64,000 nt of DNA from Anaerolineales bacterium (GCA_025057645.1 JANXBJ010000004.1:1-64000); one strand, 5' to 3'. Counted from the stretch's first letter, positions 35,147 to 44,580 are shown. Numbers and translations are program-made. The notes: generated by a model not told the origin, from the sequence alone.

Positions 35147-35942
35147 CTGAGGTCGACTCCTAGGCAGATTATACACCAGGAATAAGGCTACAAATAGTGC
35201 CAGTGAGATTCCGGCAAAGTTCTCTTTCCACCGACAAAGTCCTAACGGTTGCCTGAACCTTCCAAACGGTTGTCTTCTCCCCCAAAATCTCCTTGCCCAG
35301 ATCTGTCACCAAAAAACGGGCTTGCGCAGCCCTGTAAGCTCTGCAAGCTGAGAAGTCTTCCAACCTGAAGAAGGTTTTACTCCACCAATGGCACCTCGAC
35401 AGCCATCCAAGCATTGATGCCTCTGACCAAGTTGCGCACCTTGATATAGCTGAGCATCTTCAAAGCAGCGAAGACCTGGCGCCGCGGTGTCCTGAAACAC
35501 AGTAAATGAAAATCGGTCGATTGAGTCTCTGCGGATTCTCCAAATCCTTAAGCAAACTCGCCCACGGGGAATGCCGACTGCGCCCTCGGCACACCTTATC
35601 CCAGCAAGTTTGCGCTCATCCATGGGGAAAGGGGGTTGGCGACAAGCTCTTCGTTCAGGGCAATCCATGTTGACCATGCCATAGCCTTTATCGTGCAGTA
35701 TTGCACTATGGACTTCTCAGAAGAGGGCGAGGAAATCAAGCGGCTCTCCGGTGGGCGAGGACAGAAAGGTGCTGCCCATGTCAGCACCTCGACAGTCTCT
35801 AATGCTAGGTGGCTTCTTCTCTCGGGCACATTAGGCTAAGCACAAGCACCCGAGAGAAGAAGAGAACAAACCATCCGACAAACTTCTTTACACTGCTTCT
35901 CACCTCACCGAGTCTAGCGCCCGAAGAGCGATTCCCTGGGTC
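35147..35942. other. Gene-poor region
   Basis: About 800 nt with only short overlapping open frames, none recognisable. A perfect 14-bp inverted repeat lies at 35813-35862. The region may hold decayed sequence. Confidence 0.4.
35813..35862. repeat. Perfect 14-bp inverted repeat
   Basis: CTTCTTCTCTCGGG (35813-35826) and its exact complement (35849-35862) flank a 22-nt loop. Neither side has a U-tract, so a simple terminator is unlikely. It lies 80 nt from the 3' end of the 12-haem cytochrome gene. Confidence 0.6.
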
Positions 35943-37397
35943 TTAGGGGGCTTGTTCCACAAGCGGCGGGATATTCTCCACGATCACAGACAAATTGGCC
36001 TCCAATTCCTCCGGCTTTACTTTATCCACAGTGAGGAAAATCTCCGGATTGCCATGACACGAATTGCAGGTTGTTGCCTGGGGAGTTAGACGCTGAATAT
36101 TGTGTGGCGTGGCATATGCCCAAGTTGGCAGCGCGTTGAAGTTAGGCAATAGATTAGCACCATAAAATTGATAGCTGGTCGGTGCAATAGGAATATGGCG
36201 CACCGGGACATACTCATAAGGGCGTATAAAGCTCGGATTGGGATTACGTCCGATGAAAAAGGTCAAGTAAGTCCCTTGTGTTTCAAAGAAGGGATTGCCC
36301 GTCTTTTCGCTGATTGCCACATGGCAACCATCACAACTAGTGTAAGAGACGGAATGACACACTTGACAAGAGAGCTTCGTTCCATGCTGGAGGTGCATTT
36401 GGGGTGCATCCGGACCGGTCAAGGAGGCCGCATGGCACGACTCACAGGAGGGAGACTGGAAGCCAGCGTAGCGGTGATCAGGGGGCGGCAACTCAGCCGT
36501 GTCCTTTGAGCCCGGGTGACAACTCGTACACTGAGCGGGATCACCATGGAGGGAAGAACCGCTGTGACAATGGATGCAATTCATTTGACCTTGGCGAAAA
36601 TGGATGTCCCCGGGAATACTCTCGTGCTTGCCCATATATTCATCACCCACGCGGGTTCCATGACAAGCGGTACACGAGCGCGTCATCGGCGGTGTCCGCT
36701 TGAACAGGTGGCCCTCGAACAAGCCACCCCCAGCCGAAATGGGCGTGCTGACATGGCAATCGCCACAAGTGGTGTGACATTTGGCACAGTGGTTATCAAA
36801 GACCTGTTGTAAGGCCTCATGGTTCTCCGGCACAGTACGAGCATACATGGTCGTGAAGAAGCCCTGCTGAGTATAGTGCAAGCTGTTCACGTAGTGCTGA
36901 TGAACATTGGGGTGACAATCTTTGCAGACCGAGTTTTCGCCTTCGCTTGGGCGGTGGATCAGCCCCTGATGAGCCGTGTCCTTATCTTCAGATTGGGTTC
37001 CACCGTGACATTCCATACACGATTTCTGTCCGTGCACATCTCTCGAAAACGCCTCGATATCGACCATATATTTTTCCCAAGGCTGCAACGCAGCCACGGA
37101 GCCCCAACCAACCCCCTTTGACTCACTTTCCGTGTCTTCTCTAGGCTCCGCCGCCTCGGTGAGGCGTTGCTGGTTACTATGGCAGGCTACACATGCATCT
37201 TGCGCAACGGGAGCTTGGTTGGGATCGGTATCGACGTCTTGGAGAGGTAGGGTTGCGGTCGGCACAGCCCTGACGCTTTCCGTGACAAGCGCTTGAGTAG
37301 TTGCTGTCGGCTCGAGTGAGGAATTAGGCGAGCTGCATCCCAAAGCAAGCAGCACGATACCGAGCGAGCAGAAGAGAACAGGTAAAAATTTGTGCAT
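35943..37397 (-). CDS. Twelve-haem c-type cytochrome lipoprotein
   Basis: A 484-residue exported lipoprotein with signal peptide and lipobox LALGC near residue 21. Twelve CxxCH haem-binding motifs are present (CVACH, CMECH, CKDCH, CAKCH, CGDCH, CTACH, CIHCH, CTSCH, CESCH, CQVCH, CDGCH, CNSCH), with many extra His that can act as distal ligands. It would sit on the outer face of the membrane as an electron conduit. It is transcribed away from the octahaem/FeS/NrfD operon and probably receives electrons from that quinol-linked complex. The terminal acceptor is unknown; no recognisable nitrite, sulfite or hydroxylamine reductase signature was found. Confidence 0.9.
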   Translation of the reverse strand: MHKFLPVLFCSLGIVLLALGCSSPNSSLEPTATTQALVTESVRAVPTATLPLQDVDTDPNQAPVAQDACVACHSNQQRLTEAAEPREDTESESKGVGWGSVAALQPWEKYMVDIEAFSRDVHGQKSCMECHGGTQSEDKDTAHQGLIHRPSEGENSVCKDCHPNVHQHYVNSLHYTQQGFFTTMYARTVPENHEALQQVFDNHCAKCHTTCGDCHVSTPISAGGGLFEGHLFKRTPPMTRSCTACHGTRVGDEYMGKHESIPGDIHFRQGQMNCIHCHSGSSLHGDPAQCTSCHPGSKDTAELPPPDHRYAGFQSPSCESCHAASLTGPDAPQMHLQHGTKLSCQVCHSVSYTSCDGCHVAISEKTGNPFFETQGTYLTFFIGRNPNPSFIRPYEYVPVRHIPIAPTSYQFYGANLLPNFNALPTWAYATPHNIQRLTPQATTCNSCHGNPEIFLTVDKVKPEELEANLSVIVENIPPLVEQAP

Positions 37398-37588
37398 TTC
37401 TGATGTTCCCTAGTAAAGCTACTTTGTCTCATTTTACAAAGGCCCAGCTCATGCTAGCAAGTGACGAATATAACCTTTGTGATAATGTTGACTATCGGTA
37501 ATATAGACAAGCTTTCTCAAGAATGACATATATCACTTGTTTTTTTTATGCCTTCCGTGCTAAAGTAGGAGCTAGAGCAGCAAGGAAA

Positions 37589-38119
37589 ATGGTGGCTTTT
37601 CATCTATTACCTGTCTTTTTTACGGTCGTAGAGACGTTGAGCTTCATGCACACGGCTCAACGACTGCGTGTGTGGCAGCCTAGTTTCAGCCGGTGTATCC
37701 GAGCTTCAGAGCGCAACTCTGGCTGCCGACCGTTTGCGCGCAACGGGCGCAATCTTGAATTAACCGATGCCGGAGTCAAGTTGGCGCCCTTGACCCAAGA
37801 AGCTGTGCTCCTCTCGACAGGGATTGAGAGTAAGATGGCCTCGATGGGCAACTCCGAGGCCATTGCCTTGACGGTGCGCACCGGGCTGGGGGTTTTCATT
37901 TCCGAAAGAGTGGTCGAAGCCCGAGAGATTAAAAAGTTAGCCATCGTTCAGACAAAAGGCATAGAAGTCGAGCGCAACATTTCCATTCCTAGGAATAAAC
38001 GGCCTCCTTCGACCCCTGCCCGATCCATATTTTGCTTCAGCCCTGAGAGTCCTTTGGGTCTCTGCGAAAGCGACAAGCCAAATCTTTGGATCAACCGAGG
38101 TGTCTATGAGAATCATTAA
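37589..38119 (+). pseudogene. LysR-type regulator with large internal deletion
   Basis: The first 65 residues match a LysR winged-helix DNA-binding domain (HLLPVFFTVVETLSF, AQRLRVWQPSFSRCIRA, NGRNLELTDAG). The last 60 match the end of the effector domain (GLGVFISERVVEAREIKKLAIV, PPSTPARSIFCF). About 130 residues that should lie between, including most of the co-inducer domain, are missing, yet the frame stays open at 177 codons. Helix-turn-helix positions also carry unusual Cys, Trp and Pro. It is therefore a decayed regulator, possibly once controlling the flanking cytochrome genes. Its 3' end overlaps the octahaem gene start. Confidence 0.65.
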
Positions 38120-39164
38120 GGCATGGCTAGTCAACCTTGCTCCGTGGACAGCAGGAGCTTTGGTGGGTGGCCTGGCAATGCTGCTCAGCCTCAGCGCAGC
38201 CTCGGCCGCCCCCCTCCCTCAGGACCCTTCGCCGCAATTTCTGAGCGATGAGAACTGTAAAAGCTGTCACTTAAATATCACGAATCTCTGGGCCGAGAGC
38301 GCTCATGCCCATGCCTTTGACGATCCTTACTTCCAGGAACGTTGGAATGGCTTGGGCAAACCGGGCGATTGTTTAGTCTGTCACACAACTAACTATAACG
38401 CTAGCGACGGAAGCTATGCTCACGAAGGGGTTTCCTGTGAGGCTTGCCACGGCAGAGTGGAGGCAAACCATCCGCCTGCTGTCGTGCCTGTTCGCTCGGA
38501 TACTGAATTCTGCGGCACTTGCCATACGACCACAATCCAAGAGTGGCGTCTGAGCAGGCACTCCCAAGCCGGGGTAGGTTGCATCGATTGTCATGATCCC
38601 CACAGCCAACAGAGCTTGTTCGAAGTTAAGGACGACCTGTGCATTAATTGCCATCAAGAGGACATGGAAGCCTACCTCGAAGACATCCACATCAATAAAA
38701 ACATTGGCTGTGTGGATTGCCACGCTCTGGTCATTCCGCCGGATCCCGTTCCGGTGGACGGGATTGTTCCAACCGGGCACACGTTTACCATCACCCCTGC
38801 CACCTGTGTGGCGTGTCACACAGACGCACTCCATGCAGGTTTCTCGCTGCCGGGCTTTGAACGCGGTGCCAAGGCAGCTACCGAGCAGATTACCGAAACC
38901 CTAGTGACCACAAGCACATTGCTTCAGAACAACCAGCGTTTGCGAACGGACAATTTGGCTACCGAGCAACGCATCCAAGCGCTGGAAGCAGCGCTTGCCA
39001 GCCGTCAATTAGCGCGGCTGTTCCAAGGCGGGATCATCGGTTTGGTTTTAGGGGCTTCGACCGCCTGGTTGGTTGCTCACAACGTACGGCGCACGTTTGG
39101 GGCAAGCCACTCCGAGCCAAAGGCGGTCCGCACGGAGGAGAGTGATGACCAGCAAAAATCCTGA
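38106..39164 (+). CDS. Octahaem c-type cytochrome with C-terminal membrane anchor
   Basis: A 352-residue protein with an N-terminal signal or anchor (APWTAGALVGGLAMLLSLSAASAA) and eight CxxCH motifs (CKSCH, CLVCH, CEACH, CGTCH, CIDCH, CINCH, CVDCH, CVACH). A helical stalk (ITETLVTTSTLLQNNQRL) leads to a C-terminal membrane segment (LFQGGIIGLVLGASTAWLVA). It resembles the cytochrome subunit of quinol-oxidising Hmc/Nrf-type or c554-like complexes. The ATG at 38106 has GAGG 5 nt upstream. It is the first gene of a three-gene operon and overlaps the FeS gene. Confidence 0.88.
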   Translation: MRIIKAWLVNLAPWTAGALVGGLAMLLSLSAASAAPLPQDPSPQFLSDENCKSCHLNITNLWAESAHAHAFDDPYFQERWNGLGKPGDCLVCHTTNYNASDGSYAHEGVSCEACHGRVEANHPPAVVPVRSDTEFCGTCHTTTIQEWRLSRHSQAGVGCIDCHDPHSQQSLFEVKDDLCINCHQEDMEAYLEDIHINKNIGCVDCHALVIPPDPVPVDGIVPTGHTFTITPATCVACHTDALHAGFSLPGFERGAKAATEQITETLVTTSTLLQNNQRLRTDNLATEQRIQALEAALASRQLARLFQGGIIGLVLGASTAWLVAHNVRRTFGASHSEPKAVRTEESDDQQKS

Positions 39165-39981
39165 CGAGAAGCAGAAAGCACCACCGATCCTCACCCGATC
39201 GGATTTCCTAAAAATCGGCGGCGCCACACTCGGGGCAGCGATTCTTTCAGAGTTGGTCATTTCTGGCCCCTTTTCCCCCGAGGCGATTCAAGGTATCGGC
39301 GCAGAAGCCCATCCGGGACAGGGTTCGGAGGAACATCAATGGCATATGGCTATCGATCTCGACCGCTGCATTGGGTGCATGTATTGTGTGCGCGCTTGTC
39401 AGGCGGTCAACGATGTGCCAGACGATGAGATGCGGTGGAATGTGGTTTTCCCGGAACAACTTGAGGATGGCACTCCATTCTTCATGAACCGCCCCTGTCA
39501 ACACTGCCAAGAGGCCCCTTGTGTACGGGTGTGCCCGGTAGGGGCGACGTGGGTACGTCCGGACGGGATTGTCGCCATGGATTACGATCGCTGCATTGGT
39601 TGCCGTTACTGTCAAGTAGCTTGCCCTTATGACGTGCGGCGCTTCAACTGGAAGACCCCAGACGCCCCCAATCCCTACCAACCCACTTGGGGAATCGCAG
39701 AGGTTCCTCGTCGCCCGCGGGGAGTGGTCGAAAAATGCACCTTCTGCGTGCACCGAGTTGACCGTGGGGTAGCCCAAGGGCTGAAGCCCGGCGTCGACCG
39801 CGCTGCAACCCCAGCTTGTGTGGTTGTCTGCCCTGTAGGAGCGCGCATCTTCGGGGACATCCGCGACTCGGAGAGCCCTGTCTCAAAGTTCCTAGCCGCA
39901 AACACCACCTTCCGCTTACGAGAGGATTGGGGCACTGAACCAAAAGTGCACTACGTGCGTCCGACCAAGAAGGAGACCTAA
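39145..39981 (+). CDS. Four-cluster ferredoxin-type subunit (HybA/DmsB/NrfC-like)
   Basis: A 278-residue protein with four [4Fe-4S] binding sets in the usual HybA/NrfC order: CIGCMYCVRAC, CQHCQEAPCVRVCP, CIGCRYCQVACPYD, and CTFCVHR with the late CVVVCP. It relays electrons between the NrfD quinone site and the multihaem cytochrome. The N-terminus has a Tat-like segment TRSDFLKIGGATLGAAIL, with Ser in place of the second Arg. The ATG at 39145 has GGAGGAG upstream and lies inside the end of the octahaem gene. Confidence 0.9.
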   Translation: MTSKNPDEKQKAPPILTRSDFLKIGGATLGAAILSELVISGPFSPEAIQGIGAEAHPGQGSEEHQWHMAIDLDRCIGCMYCVRACQAVNDVPDDEMRWNVVFPEQLEDGTPFFMNRPCQHCQEAPCVRVCPVGATWVRPDGIVAMDYDRCIGCRYCQVACPYDVRRFNWKTPDAPNPYQPTWGIAEVPRRPRGVVEKCTFCVHRVDRGVAQGLKPGVDRAATPACVVVCPVGARIFGDIRDSESPVSKFLAANTTFRLREDWGTEPKVHYVRPTKKET

Positions 39982-39982
39982 G

Positions 39983-41203
39983 ATGACCACCACAATCAGA
40001 ACTCGCCCGATCCTTACTCTGACGCCATTCACGCTTTGGGTGGGGAGCTTACTTGTCGCTCTGCTGGCCGGTTTGTTCGCTATGGCTCGAGTTCTAGTCA
40101 ACGGCCTACAGGTCACAGGCTTGAGCGATCTCGTCCCTTGGGGTTTATGGATCACGCTAGACTTATCCGCTATTGCGCTGGGGGCAGGGGCCTTTACTTT
40201 CTCAGCGGCGGTGTATCTCTTCCGCATCCATCGCCTCGAGCCCCTTGCGCGCCCTGCGGTTTTCATCGGCTTTTTGGGCTACACTTCGGCTATGCTGGCA
40301 CTGGCGATGGACATCGGTCGCCCCGATCGTTTTTACCATCCCTTAATTTACTGGAATGTGCACTCGGTACTATGGGAGATCACTTGGTGCGTGGTCCTAT
40401 ACTCCACGGTTTTGGTGATCGAAGTCTTCCCCGTCGTAGCAGAAAGTCGCTTCTTCGAGCGTTGGCCTTGGGTGAGGACATTCGCCCATCGCGTTCATAG
40501 TCTGACCCCCCTTTTGGCTGTTCTCGGGATGGGATTGTCGCTCTTGCACCAATCCTCTCTGGGAGCAACCTATGGGGTCCTGAGCAGCCGCGCTATCTGG
40601 TTTAAGCCTTCCCTGCCGATCTTATTTATTATTTCCGCAGTTGCCGGCGGAATGGCGTTGACCTTACTGGCGACCATTATCTCCTCCAAGTTGCTGCACA
40701 CGGATCTTATCCCAACAGAGATCAAGCGGGAAGTGGCGCGCGCCATTGGTTATACCACTCTTGCGTATTTATACATTAAGCTCTGGGATTGGGCAGCGAC
40801 TTCCTACTACAGCCACGCGCCCGGCACCGCTAGCACGCTCCAACGCCTGGAAGCTACCACTCCTTATACGACCACCTTCTGGGGCATTGAGATCATTCTA
40901 GCCGGCATCGTCCCGGCGGTGATTTTGCTTTACCGACCGCTGCGGCGCAACGATCGCGCCCTGATGATCGCTCTGGGGTTGATTTGTCTAGGTGTGGTGG
41001 TTAACCGCTGGAATGTGACACTCTCCGGCTTGGTTGTTCCCCCCGATTGGTCGCCGGGTATGCTCGGCGATGTGGTCGCTACCTCATATTTCCCTACTTT
41101 CACCGAGATTCTGGTCGCAGTGGGCATTGTCGCCTACGCACTGCTGGGTTTTACCCTTGGCGTGCGCTACCTGCCTTTGTATCCTCGCCATCCGCAGACC
41201 TAA
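39983..41203 (+). CDS. nrfD: NrfD/PsrC-like quinone-interacting membrane subunit
   Basis: A 406-residue polytopic membrane protein with about ten hydrophobic segments of the NrfD/HybB family: VPWGLWITLDLSAIALGAGAF, LALAMDIGRPDRFYHPLIY, WNVHSVLWEITWCVVLYS, HRVHSLTPLLAVLGMGLSLLH. It exchanges electrons between menaquinol and the FeS subunit. It begins 1 nt after the FeS gene stop and closes the octahaem-FeS-NrfD operon. The symbol denotes the family; the complex as a whole is not a nitrite reductase. Confidence 0.9.
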   Translation: MTTTIRTRPILTLTPFTLWVGSLLVALLAGLFAMARVLVNGLQVTGLSDLVPWGLWITLDLSAIALGAGAFTFSAAVYLFRIHRLEPLARPAVFIGFLGYTSAMLALAMDIGRPDRFYHPLIYWNVHSVLWEITWCVVLYSTVLVIEVFPVVAESRFFERWPWVRTFAHRVHSLTPLLAVLGMGLSLLHQSSLGATYGVLSSRAIWFKPSLPILFIISAVAGGMALTLLATIISSKLLHTDLIPTEIKREVARAIGYTTLAYLYIKLWDWAATSYYSHAPGTASTLQRLEATTPYTTTFWGIEIILAGIVPAVILLYRPLRRNDRALMIALGLICLGVVVNRWNVTLSGLVVPPDWSPGMLGDVVATSYFPTFTEILVAVGIVAYALLGFTLGVRYLPLYPRHPQT

Positions 41204-41962
41204 AACCTTATCCGTTCCCTTCGGTATCCTTCCACGGGAGAAAGAAACCCGTGGCGGATCCCCTTTTATAGTCAGTGTGATAATCTCACCTACTCCGCCC
41301 TCTAAGCAATAAATCAGCTCTTCGCCTGCGCTTCGCCTCACGAGCAGCAAATCTCGAGGTAATCCCTCCAAGCCCTAGACTAATGGACCGGATCAACGCT
41401 CGATTAGAGCCTAGCGTGAGCCGGCATTCGGCGCGCAGCAATCGACAAGCATCAAGGCTCACAGGCGATTGCCGTCACCGCACTTCGGAAATTCAGCCCT
41501 AGAGGGAAAGAGCATCTGGTGGGAATGCAAGCCTGTCCGATGTCCAGCGACCGCTTAGAGCGGGTTGCCCAGATCGCAAACTAGAGCGCTCCTTTCCGCT
41601 GGAGTCAGGCATTCAGTCCTGAGATGGGTTGCGTTGCTTATATATGGGGCGACTCGGTGCACTTACCCGAAAACAAACAGCAAGAGGGAACAAAATTGCC
41701 CTCGTCACCGTTATCATTAAGAGAGCCAGCGTGAAGCACCGGTTGTTGCCCTATCGGGCGGCTTCGCAAGCTATCTTAGAGGCTGGTATTTCTCGGGTTC
41801 CGAGTCGGATTCAGCGGGCTTAACCGAGATCTGGCGCGGCTCTCTCGAAAGCCTGACTCTCGAAGTAGGTGTCTCTCTTAGAGAAAACACACGCAGGTAG
41901 GCCTTTGAGCTACAAGAGAGTAGCCAGGATGCGAGATGAGACTCAGATAAGGAGGAGAGAAG
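41204..41962. other. Long intergenic region
   Basis: About 760 nt without a recognisable gene. The first 70 nt hold a candidate terminator; the rest has only short frames on both strands with no domain or ribosome site. The ribosome site of the next gene (AAGGAGG) is at the end. Confidence 0.4.
41232..41268 (+). terminator. Candidate terminator of the cytochrome-FeS-NrfD operon
   Basis: CCACGGG and CCCGTGG form a perfect 7-bp stem with a 9-nt loop (41232-41254), followed 10 nt later by TTTT. The U-tract is weak. Confidence 0.4.
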
Positions 41963-43174
41963 ATGAGGCCAAGTTGGCATAACCTACGAACCGGATGTCT
42001 AATTTTAGGCATTCTGGTGCTCTTCTTGAGCGGTTGTAACCTGCCCGGCCTCCAGAGCCAAGCTCTCCCCGATGAAAGGATCGCACCTACGCGGACTGCC
42101 GAAGCGGTGCAAAGTTTGCTTATGACCCAAATGGCCGGTACGCTTGCGCCCCCCACTGCCACCCCAACCCCGCCTTCGCCCACCGCCCCTAGCCAAGCGA
42201 CCATTACCCCTACGGCAACTGTGGCAACCCCACGCAGTGATCTCTGCCTCGACAAGGCAGGATTTGTCGAGGATATCACCATCCCCGATAACACTGTGCT
42301 CAAACCCGGTGAACGGTTTACAAAAACTTGGCGGCTGCAAAATCGCGGCGATTGCGCCTGGTCTCCTCAGTATGCGTTGGTCTTCGTCGAGGGGGATCGC
42401 ATGGACGCCCCCCTCGAAATCCCCCTTGCGGGGTATGTCAAACCCAACGAGACGGTCGACCTCTCGGTTGAAATGACTGCGCCGGCCGAGAGCGGCCAGT
42501 ACCAGGGCCAGTGGATGTTGAGGAGCGCCGATGGCAGCCGCTTTGGCATTGGCGAGAAGGCCGATAAACCTTTTTGGGTGCGTATCGTGGTCTCCGATAC
42601 GGTCAGCGATCTGAATTTGGGCACGCCCACTTGGCGAGATACCTTCAAGAATGCTTCCAATTGGTATCTTCTGAAGACCGCTTACACCGAATTCAGAGTG
42701 AAGGACGGCGCTCTGGTCATGGAAGCCACACCGGGCGGCAGTGATGAATGGGGACTGGCTACGCACACCGCCATTCAGGATTTTTACATGGAGGTCGAAT
42801 TCCGCACCGGTGAAAAGTGTAGCGGCAAGGACCGTTATGGGTTGCTCTTCCGGGCCCCCAGTCCTAACGCCGGCTATGTGTTCGGGTTCTCTTGTGAGGG
42901 GCGCTACCGCCTCTATCGATGGGATGGACGCAACTACAACCCGCTCCAAGAATGGACGCCTTCCCCGGCAATCCTAAGTGGGCCGGGCCAAACCAACCGT
43001 TTGGGTGTGTGGGCCGAGGGGGCGACCCTCAAACTCTATGCGAACGAAGTCCTGCTCACCGAGTTGAGCGACAGCACCTACCTCAAAGGACGATTCGGTT
43101 TGTTCATCGCTGCGGTTGAATCCGATCCATTCAAGGTCTTTGTCGAAGAGATCGCCTACTGGCTGTTGAAATAG
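41963..43174 (+). CDS. Lipoprotein with NBR1-type Ig-like domain and LamG/jelly-roll domain
   Basis: A 403-residue exported lipoprotein: signal peptide, lipobox LFLSGC near residue 25, a Pro/Thr linker (APPTATPTPPSPTAP), an Ig-like domain of the Next-to-BRCA1 type (PDNTVLKPGERFTKTWRLQN, GDCAW, GQYQGQWMLRSADGSRFG), then a concanavalin-like domain (FYMEVEFRTGEKCSG, YGLLFRAPSPNAGYVFGFS, LKGRFGLFIAAVE). The role is unknown; surface binding or cell-wall association is inferred. The ATG has AAGGAGG upstream. Its Ig domain is paralogous to that of the next gene, 21 nt downstream. Confidence 0.8.
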   Translation: MRPSWHNLRTGCLILGILVLFLSGCNLPGLQSQALPDERIAPTRTAEAVQSLLMTQMAGTLAPPTATPTPPSPTAPSQATITPTATVATPRSDLCLDKAGFVEDITIPDNTVLKPGERFTKTWRLQNRGDCAWSPQYALVFVEGDRMDAPLEIPLAGYVKPNETVDLSVEMTAPAESGQYQGQWMLRSADGSRFGIGEKADKPFWVRIVVSDTVSDLNLGTPTWRDTFKNASNWYLLKTAYTEFRVKDGALVMEATPGGSDEWGLATHTAIQDFYMEVEFRTGEKCSGKDRYGLLFRAPSPNAGYVFGFSCEGRYRLYRWDGRNYNPLQEWTPSPAILSGPGQTNRLGVWAEGATLKLYANEVLLTELSDSTYLKGRFGLFIAAVESDPFKVFVEEIAYWLLK

Positions 43175-43195
43175 TCTCCTCGTGAGGTGGAAACG

Positions 43196-44551
43196 ATGAG
43201 AAGAGTGAAGTTTCTTTGGATGCTTTGGATGCTTGCCCTGAGTGCGTTGGCCTGCCGTATTCCTAGCGCTGCTGTGGTCACCGAGGACCCTTATGCGATC
43301 TACACCCAAGCAGCCGCCACAGTGCAGGCGATGATCACCGAAATGGCCGGACAGACTGCGGTCGCTTTGATGACCGAGATGGCTCAGCCCCCTGCAGCGA
43401 CACCGACCCCTGTGTTCCCCACACCGGAGATCGCCACGTTCACCCCCTTACCTAGCCCAACCCCCATCCCTCCCATTGCGACGCCGACCTCCCCACCTCC
43501 GCCGCCCACCCCAGTTCCGCCCAGCGCGCCCTGTGATTTAGCGCAATTCGTCAGCGATGTCACCATTCCCGATGGGACTATCCTGCCTGCCGAGGCAACC
43601 TTTACCAAAATTTGGCGGGTGAAGAACGTGGGCACATGTACTTGGACAAAAAACTATGCCTTGCGCTTCGTGGACGGCGCAGATATGGGGGCTAGGAAAG
43701 TCTATCCCTTCAACGGCAGAGTCTCCCCCGGAGAAGTGGTGGACATCGCCGTAGAGCTAACCGCCCCGGGTAAGGCCGGCGACCACCGTAGCTTCTGGAT
43801 GTTGGCAAACGAAGAGGATAAACTCTTTGGGGTAGGTGCGGGAGGAAAATCTGCCCTCTCGGTAAAGGTTACGGTCGTCAAGCCGAACGCTGCCTACCGT
43901 TACGACCTTGCGTCATCAATGTGCTTAGCGAGCTGGAAGAGCAGTGCAGGCGACTTGCCTTGCCCCGGGAACAGCAAGAGCGCCAGTGGCTCAGTGATCC
44001 TGCTGACCAACCCCAAACTGGAAGATAAGCGACAGGAAAACGAGCCCACCCTGTGGACACGCCCTCCCAAGGGCAAGGGAAGTTGGATTCAGGGCGTTTA
44101 TCCGGCTTTCAAGGTCAAAAATGGCGACCACTTCGTGGCTGAAATCGGTTGCCTTGACCAAAGCTCGAAGTGCAAAGTCACCTTTACTCTGCAATATCAG
44201 GTGCCCGGTAATAAGGTCGAAACCCTTGGCGAATGGAACGAGACCGACGATGGCAAAACCACCATCGTTGACGTGGACCTAAGCTTCTTGGCCGATAAAC
44301 AGGTCAAATTGATCCTAACCGTGACCAATAATGTGAAGGATGGGAATCCTAACGCCTTCTGGTTCGTGCCTTCGGTTCGCAGCGGTGGTGTGCTGCCCAC
44401 TAGGACGCCCACACCCACAGCCACTAGTCAGCCAACCAACACCCCCGTTCCTACGGCAACAGCTACTCCAACGGTAGTGCCCAGTCCGACACCCACTGCC
44501 ACCGGAACGGCCACTCCTGCAGCGATTCCGCTTCCCACGGCGACACCGTGA
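43196..44551 (+). CDS. Lipoprotein with NBR1-type Ig-like domain
   Basis: A 451-residue lipoprotein with signal peptide ending LSALAC, a Pro-rich linker, and an NBR1-type Ig domain (PDGTILPAEATFTKIWRVKN, GTCTWTKNYALRF, GDHRSFWMLANEEDKLFG). A beta-rich domain of unknown family follows (WKSSAGDLPCPG, WIQGVYPAFKVKNGDHFVAEIG, KVTFTLQYQVPGN), then a long Thr/Pro tail. The ATG at 43196 follows GAGGTGG; GTG at 43187 is less likely. It forms a probable operon with the preceding paralogue. Confidence 0.78.
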   Translation: MRRVKFLWMLWMLALSALACRIPSAAVVTEDPYAIYTQAAATVQAMITEMAGQTAVALMTEMAQPPAATPTPVFPTPEIATFTPLPSPTPIPPIATPTSPPPPPTPVPPSAPCDLAQFVSDVTIPDGTILPAEATFTKIWRVKNVGTCTWTKNYALRFVDGADMGARKVYPFNGRVSPGEVVDIAVELTAPGKAGDHRSFWMLANEEDKLFGVGAGGKSALSVKVTVVKPNAAYRYDLASSMCLASWKSSAGDLPCPGNSKSASGSVILLTNPKLEDKRQENEPTLWTRPPKGKGSWIQGVYPAFKVKNGDHFVAEIGCLDQSSKCKVTFTLQYQVPGNKVETLGEWNETDDGKTTIVDVDLSFLADKQVKLILTVTNNVKDGNPNAFWFVPSVRSGGVLPTRTPTPTATSQPTNTPVPTATATPTVVPSPTPTATGTATPAAIPLPTATP

Positions 44552-44580
44552 GGCCTCTCTAGGTCAATCTCTTATCGAGG

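Noticed and set aside
35169..35829. Short minus-strand frames between the coiled-coil and cytochrome genes
   Set aside because: Several overlapping frames, none with a domain, start signal or consistent composition; at most decayed sequence.
41629..41823. A 64-codon gene in the gap after the NrfD gene
   Set aside because: No similarity to known families and no ribosome site; the sequence looks non-coding.
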